From Clostridiales bacterium (GTDB lineage: Bacteria; Bacillota; Clostridia; Oscillospirales; QAMX01), in assembly GCA_003149835.1 (NCBI GenBank), contig QAMX01000083.1:1-10951 (forward strand): a stretch of DNA of 10,951 bases. Direction: 5' to 3'. The notes beneath the pieces were generated by a model that saw nothing but the letters and a program-made list of their open reading frames with translations, was not told where the DNA came from and did no database searches. The translations under genes were made by a program, and so were the position numbers. Shown one piece after another: positions 1-7,421 of the stretch. The first letter of the stretch is position 1. Each line of letters starts with the position of its first letter.

Positions 1-821
1 ATAAAAAGCAATGCCTTTTTCTCGTTGCTTAATTTGGCCCAGTTATTTACATACAAGTCTATTGAGTGCATATCTCCAATAGTTTTATGGAAATAGCCCT
101 CAAAGCCATTGTGCTTTTTGCAGCCGTCCGCAAAAATATGCCATTGTTCATCGCTGAGCAAAGATTCATCTTCAGCAGACAGAGAAGGCAGAAATTCCTT
201 TTGGATAATCACAAAGAATGAGTCCATTTCGCTTATTACGTACAGACTATCCGGAAAATCGTTTCTTACGAAATGCGACTTTACATATATTTCTGCCGTC
301 TCTTCTGTCTCTAATTTTTTTATGAGTAAAGACATCCCTTTGACAACTTGCCAATTAAGAACATCGACCATATTATCTTTCACAAAGACAATTTTTGGCA
401 ATGTCTGTTTGCAGCCGTCGATAAAAATCACTTGATTTTCCAATCTGGGATCTTTTTTAATTTGTTCAAGCAGAATATCATCGCATTGATACAGCATTAC
501 AATAGCCTTCGAAGAAGACTGCATATTAAGCAACTGGTTAATAACCAGCTTTAATTGCTTTTGTCCGCCAAATCGCAAATATGCGCTAATTCCTTCAATA
601 AATACAACCTCTTTGGCCGATTCTATGACTTCCAACACTTCATCAAGCATCGGCATTTCATCCTTGTCATTATTGGCTATATTTATAAAAGAATATCCAA
701 ATTCAAAGTGCTCTTTAACGGTTTTCATGTCTTTGCTGTTATTCACATTGACAAAAAGCGTTCTTTGAATATTTCGATGATTGCGCTTTTCTATTTTTTC
801 AATACATGACTCTACTTGCAT
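1..821 (-). CDS. pglZ: Probable PglZ of type 4 BREX, N-terminal part only (3' end beyond window)
   Basis: A frame with no stop runs from the ATG at 821 to the left edge, giving 273 residues beginning MQVESCIEKIEKRNHRN. The visible part is alpha/beta, with hydrophobic strands KEVVFIEGISAYLRF (70-84), SKAIVMLYQ (104-112) and ENQVIFID (128-135). This is a Rossmann-like arrangement without a P-loop. The alkaline-phosphatase-type catalytic core expected of PglZ would lie further downstream and is not in the window, so no metal ligands can be checked. The name rests mainly on position: in type 4 BREX, pglZ neighbours brxC, and this gene starts 5 nt after the brxC stop. N-terminal regions of PglZ proteins are divergent, so the visible sequence supports the call only weakly. 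An unrelated accessory gene is possible. On the plus strand this region shows only short, unconvincing reading frames. Confidence 0.66.
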   Translation of the reverse strand, partial: MQVESCIEKIEKRNHRNIQRTLFVNVNNSKDMKTVKEHFEFGYSFINIANNDKDEMPMLDEVLEVIESAKEVVFIEGISAYLRFGGQKQLKLVINQLLNMQSSSKAIVMLYQCDDILLEQIKKDPRLENQVIFIDGCKQTLPKIVFVKDNMVDVLNWQVVKGMSLLIKKLETEETAEIYVKSHFVRNDFPDSLYVISEMDSFFVIIQKEFLPSLSAEDESLLSDEQWHIFADGCKKHNGFEGYFHKTIGDMHSIDLYVNNWAKLSNEKKALLF

Positions 822-826
822 ATGAC

Positions 827-3800
827 TTACCTTTTATTCTTCAAAATTTGAATTCCTAGCAGAACGTTATCCTGAGCTAAGTCAACCAAATATTGCTTAA
901 GTTCCGTATCCTTCATGCTTTGGATTATTTCTATAACTTGATTGTTTTTCGACGTCTGATATTCATGTTCGGCATATGCTTTAATACGTTCTTCTACAAG
1001 ATTGTCCCCATACCATTCATAAACATCGACAAAATATTTGAACAAATATTCTCTGAGCTCATTGATGTCGGTCAAAATCGTTGCATACTCTTTTAGAATC
1101 CCCTTCTTAAATGCCTCGTCCCTTGCTGTCTCATTTGTAAGATCATTAAAGAACTTTGCCCTATCAAAGTAATTTAAGGCATCCTGAATATCTGTATCAG
1201 AAACTGTTGCGTTATCAAAACAACTAAATGCTTTTTTCGCTTGTTGCAGTTCTTCTGAGGGAATTATACAAAGAATGGGCGTTTTGAATTTTTCAGACCA
1301 AGCTCTTGGAGATTCAGTACCGGTTTTTTCTCTCCACAATTTTTTCAATTGTTCTTTCTTTTGGCCTTTCTTATAATCGATAACCAGATCATCAACCAAT
1401 TTTATATAATCCGCTTTCGACATAATAAAAGCATTTTGCTGTGGATTAATACTCTTAAATATATCTTCTACCTCTTCTCCCTCTAAGCCTTCTACCGAGA
1501 ATGTGCAGATTTCTCTGAACAATTCTTTCTGATTGTCGAAGAAAGATTTAAACTCACTCTTATTGAGAGTTAATTGAGTATAAAAATCATTCTGCTTGGA
1601 GGGCAGCAACTGCCCTATGCTTTTAAGTTCTTTCAATAAAGACATAAACAATGCCAAAGCACCGATTCTATCTTTCATAGCATCATATGAAATTCGAATC
1701 AGATTGCATTGATTTTTCCAAGCTTCAAGTGCAGTCCTTAAGTTATAACAATTAGAACCTAAGAGGCTGTTTGTTTCAGCGATAATTTTATACTCTACGA
1801 TAACCTCATCTATTCTTTGATTTGCTGTTCCCTGATTCCATACCCAATTTGCGGCATCAGCGTCTGTAAATTTGCTCGCAACAACATTAAGATATTGCCC
1901 GCCATCCTTTATATCTTGAGAAAGGATAATCAATTCTCCGTCTTTATACTCGGACAAATATTTCGCCATACCCTTCCGACAATTTTCCTTCGTCACAAGT
2001 TCCTTTAAGTCGGCAATTAAATTTTTCTCAGCGAGCGATACCTTTCCTATTCGATTTGCTATATTAACTTCACTGGTGTTACCGCTGTTTGCGAGTTCTG
2101 AAAATAAGTCCACAACTTCATCAATAACGTTCTTATCCGTTGAAGCATATGCCATGTCATCCACATATTTTAATGTCCAAATAGGGAAAGAAAGCGTTTT
2201 CATTTTGTTTCTAACTCTATCTCTCGTAATTTGAATTGACGTGCAAAGCTCAAGCGGAATATCAAAAACGATTGAAGCAAGATGATGGAATTCTTTTTCC
2301 TCCGGGGTCATAGTCACGATATACTTGTCCCTATAACGCTTGTCCGGAGTGTCTTGATTTTTAATTATTTCATCAATCATTACTTGAAGATGCACGGAAC
2401 TCATAACATCTGATGTTTGATCATCGGTATAACGATACTGATCAGACGTATACTCTCTCAATACAAATCCAAGTATAAAGGCAGTAATATTACACGGCAT
2501 TAAACCAAAAGGCTTTGCTTTTGCTATCTCGTAAATACTGCTAATTGAAACTCTTCCATCCGCCTTAAAATCTGCCTGTATTTTTTCTTCAATTCTACTC
2601 TTAAGTACACTTATTGGTAATCCCGGATTAGTTTCCCAGTATTTCTCATCATAAGAAGTCCCCCAAGCAGCGTCAATGACCTGCTCCGTTAGCATCAACT
2701 TGTTAGGGTTTTTGAAAGTACCTTCACACATACCGGAAACCGCACTTTTGACACCCTGCTTTGCTTGCAGATATGATTTATACATATTGGCTGAAAGAGA
2801 ATATCTCCATTCAAATCCATAAGGATAAAAATCCCTATCCACAGTTTGCAGTAAATATGCTTTTAAGGATGCAAAATCAGATATAAACTCGTGAGTATAC
2901 TCACCGTTATTCTTTTTCCAATCAACGTCAAAGGTTCCCTGTTCAATTCTCGAACCCCATTCCAAGTTAAGAACCTTTAGAGCTTCTTTCCTTCTCTCTG
3001 CTTCGCTGCCCTTATCATTACCCGCAAAGGTCATGCTATCAGAAAGATTATCTTTATACCTGCTATAAAGGTCTGCGCCGAGCGGAGTTTTTGAAGTAAT
3101 ATAGATTATATTACACTCATCATAATCAGGGTTATTCAAATACTCCTTGACCAGTTTACTAAGAGTAGCACATTCCACATCGGTCTTGGCAAAGCCCAAA
3201 ATTGCATAAATCTTGCCCTGAACCGGGTTGTTTCTAATCATTCTTACTCTTTGAACAAATGAATCAACACCAGTCAGAACAATCCTGAATCTATTTGCAA
3301 TCGGAGACGTAAACAATAATTTCCCTGTTGGATTTTTGACACCATCTTCGCTATTGAATCCTGCGTCATCAACCAGCTTCGTTGTTGTATACTGATCAAT
3401 CTGCGCTTCAAACTCAACTTTCTTACTTGTATCAACGGCTGCCATTAACGGCGCGAAGCATTCCTTGTTATCTTTCAACTTCTTCCTATACAAAATGTGT
3501 TGATCAACCAAAGAACGAGCCGCGTTTATTGCCTGCGCCCCCTCCATATCTTCAATTCCTTCAAAGGCATTGGCCACATTGGAATCCGTAGGAATAAACA
3601 AATCCACACTATCTCCTAAGGATTGAGATATTGCAGTCATTAACAAAATTGTCTTCAAAACTCTTCTTTGTGGCTCAAGCAGATAATCCGGGTGTGAGTT
3701 GTTATAGTGATTTAATATATTTTTTACATCACTGGCTAACTGCTCCTTCCCGTTTTCGTAGAAAAAGTTCCAAAGCATATCTATTGTCAATAAAGGGTTA

Positions 3801-5089
3801 TCGTCTTCAGGTCCATAGTTCCTTATATACCATTGGAATCCATGTATGTCATCACCTTTATCGTTTTTAATAAAGTCGAACATACTTCTTTGGTTTGATG
3901 CAAATTGTGCAGACAAATGCTTCAAAAGTAATGCAGCATAAGGGTGCATAGGTAGTATGCGCCCCATGTCATTAAGCGTAAATTTGGGATCTCTTTTTTG
4001 CAATTGCCTCAAAACAAGATCTCTGGACTTATCCGTTCTTTTATACAAATCGCCGACCATATCGTTCCATTCTGCAAGAGCGGTTGGATCTTTGGTCTTT
4101 TCCATTGCTTCAGCCATCAAACGGAAGGCCATCGTATCCGGCAATTCAATTAAGCAAGTGGGACTTACAAATCTCCCCAACAACTTCTTATCGTTGTCAT
4201 TTTCCGCGAAAATTCCTTCAGATTTATGCGTAACAATAACAAGATAGAACGGATCAGTTTCGCTCAATTCTGCAAGCTTTTGGAACGTTGTCAAATCACT
4301 CATATTATTTTCAAAATATTTCGTGAATTCGTCCCAGATAAATACGATTGCGCGCAGGTTATTAGTCTTAATAATATCCTGTATCCACTTCACCATTCCC
4401 TCTTTATCAAGAGTCATGGCTCGGATACCTTTGATTCTTGCGACCTTAAAAATCTTATTCATAATCACAATGAGCTTGTCCTGAGAATAAGATTCCAATT
4501 TTTCTATTATTCTGTCTACGTCATCCCCACCAAATTCTGTCGGGAATTCGTCTTTAATAATATCGTTAAAATACTTTTTGTTAGACGAATTAGATAACCA
4601 CTTGATGACAGATTCCTTTAACGAAGACTCCCCCTTATACTCTACGCCGTTTGCTTCAAGTGCTTCTTTGATGCTCTCTTGAACTGCTAAAACGAGATCC
4701 TGCTCATTGAGAATAGACTGCGCGCCATAGCGGTGTACAGTAATTAATTTCTGCTCTTTGTTTTTCTTTAAGCCAAGATACTTATTGAGCAAATCATTGT
4801 CAAGGTTATATCTTTGGAAGTAAGCTTTCGTCTCCTCCTCATCTGCTTCAAGGAGTTTCTTAAGCGTAAGAACAGCATACGATTTCCCGGTACCATAAGC
4901 GCCTTCCACCCAAATAGAAAGATGTTGACGAGTCAAAACACTATATGTATCCTTCAAAAGCTTTACAAAGGTTTCGTGCGGAAAGAATTTATGCCAGTCA
5001 ACTTTTCCTTCATCTATAAGCTGTTGATTTACAGCCGAGAAAAACTCTTCGTCAATATCAAAATAATGCTCATATTTATTAGTTTCCAT
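827..5089 (-). CDS. brxC: BrxC-type P-loop ATPase of a type 4 BREX system (1420 aa)
   Basis: This is a very large AAA+/STAND-like ATPase. Walker A is GAYGTGKS at residues 63-70. A Walker B strand RAIVFIWDEF lies at 246-255 with D253 and E254, followed by a sensor-1-like FYLVIVTHKS at 281-290. The remaining 1100 residues are mixed helical segments without further motifs I can name. Near the C-terminus, residues 1248-1275 hold an LWREKTGTESPRAWSEKF-like block that I recall from BrxC/PglY proteins. BrxC is usually around 1200 residues, so this one is long but in range. In BREX it is an essential cytoplasmic component whose ATP hydrolysis is thought to drive phage exclusion. The chosen start at 5089 follows a good ribosome binding site and leaves 4 nt after brxP. 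An earlier in-frame ATG at 5125 is less likely. The gene is intact. The subtype call rests on its neighbours. Confidence 0.84.
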   Translation of the reverse strand: METNKYEHYFDIDEEFFSAVNQQLIDEGKVDWHKFFPHETFVKLLKDTYSVLTRQHLSIWVEGAYGTGKSYAVLTLKKLLEADEEETKAYFQRYNLDNDLLNKYLGLKKNKEQKLITVHRYGAQSILNEQDLVLAVQESIKEALEANGVEYKGESSLKESVIKWLSNSSNKKYFNDIIKDEFPTEFGGDDVDRIIEKLESYSQDKLIVIMNKIFKVARIKGIRAMTLDKEGMVKWIQDIIKTNNLRAIVFIWDEFTKYFENNMSDLTTFQKLAELSETDPFYLVIVTHKSEGIFAENDNDKKLLGRFVSPTCLIELPDTMAFRLMAEAMEKTKDPTALAEWNDMVGDLYKRTDKSRDLVLRQLQKRDPKFTLNDMGRILPMHPYAALLLKHLSAQFASNQRSMFDFIKNDKGDDIHGFQWYIRNYGPEDDNPLLTIDMLWNFFYENGKEQLASDVKNILNHYNNSHPDYLLEPQRRVLKTILLMTAISQSLGDSVDLFIPTDSNVANAFEGIEDMEGAQAINAARSLVDQHILYRKKLKDNKECFAPLMAAVDTSKKVEFEAQIDQYTTTKLVDDAGFNSEDGVKNPTGKLLFTSPIANRFRIVLTGVDSFVQRVRMIRNNPVQGKIYAILGFAKTDVECATLSKLVKEYLNNPDYDECNIIYITSKTPLGADLYSRYKDNLSDSMTFAGNDKGSEAERRKEALKVLNLEWGSRIEQGTFDVDWKKNNGEYTHEFISDFASLKAYLLQTVDRDFYPYGFEWRYSLSANMYKSYLQAKQGVKSAVSGMCEGTFKNPNKLMLTEQVIDAAWGTSYDEKYWETNPGLPISVLKSRIEEKIQADFKADGRVSISSIYEIAKAKPFGLMPCNITAFILGFVLREYTSDQYRYTDDQTSDVMSSVHLQVMIDEIIKNQDTPDKRYRDKYIVTMTPEEKEFHHLASIVFDIPLELCTSIQITRDRVRNKMKTLSFPIWTLKYVDDMAYASTDKNVIDEVVDLFSELANSGNTSEVNIANRIGKVSLAEKNLIADLKELVTKENCRKGMAKYLSEYKDGELIILSQDIKDGGQYLNVVASKFTDADAANWVWNQGTANQRIDEVIVEYKIIAETNSLLGSNCYNLRTALEAWKNQCNLIRISYDAMKDRIGALALFMSLLKELKSIGQLLPSKQNDFYTQLTLNKSEFKSFFDNQKELFREICTFSVEGLEGEEVEDIFKSINPQQNAFIMSKADYIKLVDDLVIDYKKGQKKEQLKKLWREKTGTESPRAWSEKFKTPILCIIPSEELQQAKKAFSCFDNATVSDTDIQDALNYFDRAKFFNDLTNETARDEAFKKGILKEYATILTDINELREYLFKYFVDVYEWYGDNLVEERIKAYAEHEYQTSKNNQVIEIIQSMKDTELKQYLVDLAQDNVLLGIQILKNKR
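830..835 (-). promoter_or_regulatory. Ribosome binding site of the pglZ-like gene
   Basis: AAAAGG ends 8 nt before the ATG at 821 and overlaps the last codons of brxC. An in-frame TAA lies just upstream, so the ATG at 821 is the first possible start. Confidence 0.7.
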
Positions 5090-5093
5090 TTGT

Positions 5094-7418
5094 TTACACC
5101 CCCTCAAACAGTGACAATACGTCATCTGATGTTTTATCCTTCAAATTGATATTATCAAGATCTAAGGTAAAGGATACCGAGATAAATTCAGGATAGTTGT
5201 TTGCCAAGCCATTAAGGATTCTCTCCATTGTTGTACGATCAAGTCCAAATATTTGCGTCGGACTAATTCCATCGCTCTCAATTTCACGGTTTAACAGTCT
5301 AGTTAAAGTAAACTGCCTATAATTATCGCAGGCTTCAGAAAACTTATATAGAGCATATAAAACAACCTTAGGCTCTGGATTAAGCCAAGATGTTCTTGTA
5401 AAGCCAACAAACTTACCACTATCCTTATGTGGGATTCCCAACCCTACATTAGAGAATGGCAAATCTGTGAATCTTGAATATGCACTCCATATATCATTTA
5501 CCCAACTTTCTTTTGCGCCATCATCAACCAGTAGAGACAGTATGTAATTTCTTTCGTACAGCTCATTAAAACCAGTATGCGTAACAAACCAACCTATTTG
5601 TGGTGTGTATGCCAAATTTGTCAACATCAATGCCCAAGAGGCTTCGTCGTCCAATCCAATTCTTTCAACAACTTTCGCAAACCGAGAAAAACCGTTGATA
5701 TCAATAAGTTCAGCGTCCCTTAAGAACCTCTTAAAAAAGCTGTACATTTGAGAACCCAAATCATGGTTCGCATCAAATTCGTTTTTGAACATAAAATATT
5801 GATTTATCCACTCAATTTTGGGACCAAAATGAGAATAACAGTTCAAACTCTTTTGCTTCATACTAAATCCTCCTTTAGGCATTTCTATCGATTTATAGAT
5901 TAGGCAACCTTTATCAACCTTATGACATTCAGCGCAATGCCTACACTCGTTACTTACCGTTACTTTTCCATTTTCTATTGTTAGACATCCGTTGTGACAA
6001 TCCGCTTCACACTCTCTACAGCCCACGCAACATGCCGCTTTTCTAAATACATTTTTAAGCAATTTAACGAAGAGCGGATTTTCTTTGCACGTGGACTGTG
6101 ATATCAATACCGTGATCGCGTCTTCTTTTTCATCCAATTCAAATGAATATCTACTTCCTCTAAATATAATTGAATATGGAGTTGTATCGCTTTCCAAAAT
6201 ACCTATTGTCTTAATCCATTCTCGCCAATCTGTTTTAGGATGTTCTATTCTTAATGTAATCCCCTTTGCCGTGTTAATTTCATTATAGTTCATTTGAACG
6301 TCTAAATCTCTACCATTTTTTCTTGCTTTCCAACCGCCAGAACTGACAAATTGTTCGAGCCGTTCTTCAGTAGGAAAACTTTTGCTATATAATGATTTGA
6401 TTATAGACGAATATTTTTCAACCTCTTTCGGATAGCAAACAGCACACATATACTCGTTTCGTTCTGCTGCTCGCGGACAAACCAGACATCCAGCTCTTCG
6501 ATTCCCTTTTTTATACGCTTCATTAAGGAATAAATTGTTTGCGTATATATACAAATACAACTCCGCCGTATTCCATTCAATAATGGGGTTACAGCTATAT
6601 TGTCCTTTATGCTTTTCTCCTAAACTAATATAATCATATTCACTTCTCGCCAGACTCTCACTTGCTCGAACCCCAATAAAAGCCATGCCTGTAAAATTTG
6701 ACTTATTAAGAATTTTCCTCAGCAAAATAATTTGTGGTGAGGTTTTATGAACACTACAGCACCATCTGGTTACAGTAGAAGGCGGCCCAAACAATTTCCA
6801 ACTTTCTGCCGGATCAAAATGTGATGAAGCAGTAATGAAATCTATACCTTCTTGCTCGCATTTTGCCTTTATTACGTCCACCGTTTTATATGTATCGGGA
6901 AACTCCATTTTAGTATCCCCGAATAAAACCTTAAACTCGTTATGTGGCAAGGCTCTCTGCACCAAGTCAAGGGTAACGATACTATCTTTCCCGCCAGAAA
7001 AAGCAACATAAAACACATCTACTTTTTTTTGATACGATAAATATGTATTGTATATTTTCTTGATTGTCTCTTGCGTCAAGCTCTCCAATATGTTTTTATT
7101 CTTTTCCACCATTGCCGGAATATCGACAAATCTAAGCTCTTCTCCAGCTGGTTCTGGATCATCAACGAAAATCAATTCCGGAGCCTGACAAATCGATCCG
7201 CCCTTTGTTCTTGCTACCAATTTGCCTCTATAATAGTAATTGTTTGCTTCAGTCCACATTAAGGGGTAGGCATCTGATTTCGGATACTTCCATTTAGCAT
7301 TAAAACCCAAAATATCTAATTCTTGATAATATACAGGTCTTGGTTCTTTACTAAATGAAAGCGGAGTGGAATTTAGAAGATACCCTCCTGTTAAAGGATC
7401 CCAGTCATATGAATACAT
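5094..7418 (-). CDS. brxP: BrxP: PAPS-reductase/DndC-like PP-loop protein with ferredoxin-like cysteines and DUF4007-like C-terminus (774 aa)
   Basis: The PP-loop SGGKDS is at residues 141-146 and is the ATP-pyrophosphatase signature of PAPS reductases and the DNA phosphorothioation protein DndC. It is followed by RWCCSVHK (C220, C221) and paired cysteines C311/C314 and C325/C328, likely ligands of an iron-sulfur cluster as in DndC. Residues 463-505 hold C464-x2-C467-x2-C470-x3-C474 and C492-x2-C495-x2-C498-x6-C505, resembling a 2[4Fe-4S] ferredoxin. From about 525 to 760 the sequence resembles DUF4007 (a 'LGSQMYSFFKRF' segment, then 'ASWALMLTNLAYTPQIGWF', ending near 'ISPTQIFGLD'), a domain I recall next to dnd genes. 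The N-terminal 130 residues are a family-specific lead-in. PAPS-reductase proteins beside brxC and pglZ define type 4 BREX. The likely role is sulfur-dependent DNA modification, which is inference. Plain assimilatory sulfate reduction is unlikely in this context. Confidence 0.87.
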   Translation of the reverse strand: MYSYDWDPLTGGYLLNSTPLSFSKEPRPVYYQELDILGFNAKWKYPKSDAYPLMWTEANNYYYRGKLVARTKGGSICQAPELIFVDDPEPAGEELRFVDIPAMVEKNKNILESLTQETIKKIYNTYLSYQKKVDVFYVAFSGGKDSIVTLDLVQRALPHNEFKVLFGDTKMEFPDTYKTVDVIKAKCEQEGIDFITASSHFDPAESWKLFGPPSTVTRWCCSVHKTSPQIILLRKILNKSNFTGMAFIGVRASESLARSEYDYISLGEKHKGQYSCNPIIEWNTAELYLYIYANNLFLNEAYKKGNRRAGCLVCPRAAERNEYMCAVCYPKEVEKYSSIIKSLYSKSFPTEERLEQFVSSGGWKARKNGRDLDVQMNYNEINTAKGITLRIEHPKTDWREWIKTIGILESDTTPYSIIFRGSRYSFELDEKEDAITVLISQSTCKENPLFVKLLKNVFRKAACCVGCRECEADCHNGCLTIENGKVTVSNECRHCAECHKVDKGCLIYKSIEMPKGGFSMKQKSLNCYSHFGPKIEWINQYFMFKNEFDANHDLGSQMYSFFKRFLRDAELIDINGFSRFAKVVERIGLDDEASWALMLTNLAYTPQIGWFVTHTGFNELYERNYILSLLVDDGAKESWVNDIWSAYSRFTDLPFSNVGLGIPHKDSGKFVGFTRTSWLNPEPKVVLYALYKFSEACDNYRQFTLTRLLNREIESDGISPTQIFGLDRTTMERILNGLANNYPEFISVSFTLDLDNINLKDKTSDDVLSLFEGV
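5099..5105 (-). promoter_or_regulatory. Ribosome binding site deciding the brxC start
   Basis: GAGGGGG ends 9 nt before the ATG at 5089 and lies within the last codons of brxP. It places the brxC start at this ATG rather than at the upstream in-frame ATG at 5125. That upstream start would overlap brxP by 32 nt and add 12 cysteine-rich residues unlike a normal N-terminus. Confidence 0.8.
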
Positions 7419-7421
7419 TGG

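Noticed and set aside
109..809. Three overlapping plus-strand reading frames at the left end
   Set aside because: They are short, overlap one another, and lie opposite a continuous minus-strand frame that has a ribosome binding site and fits the operon. Their products are rich in Phe, Ile and Ser runs typical of antisense translation.
4226..4597. Plus-strand 123-codon reading frame
   Set aside because: It lies wholly inside brxC opposite the Walker B region, whose minus-strand protein motif is clear. The frame has no recognisable domain.
5090..5125. Upstream in-frame ATG as the brxC start (adds 12 residues)
   Set aside because: It would overlap brxP by 32 nt and give a cysteine-rich leader. 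The ATG at 5089 has a GAGGGGG site at a proper distance.
827..7418. A canonical Dnd/Ssp DNA phosphorothioation cluster
   Set aside because: The PP-loop protein is DndC-like, but no DndA/SspA cysteine desulfurase, DndB, DndD (SMC-like ATPase) or DndE is present in the window. The large ATPase has an N-terminal Walker A and a BrxC-like layout without a long SMC coiled coil, so BREX type 4 fits better.
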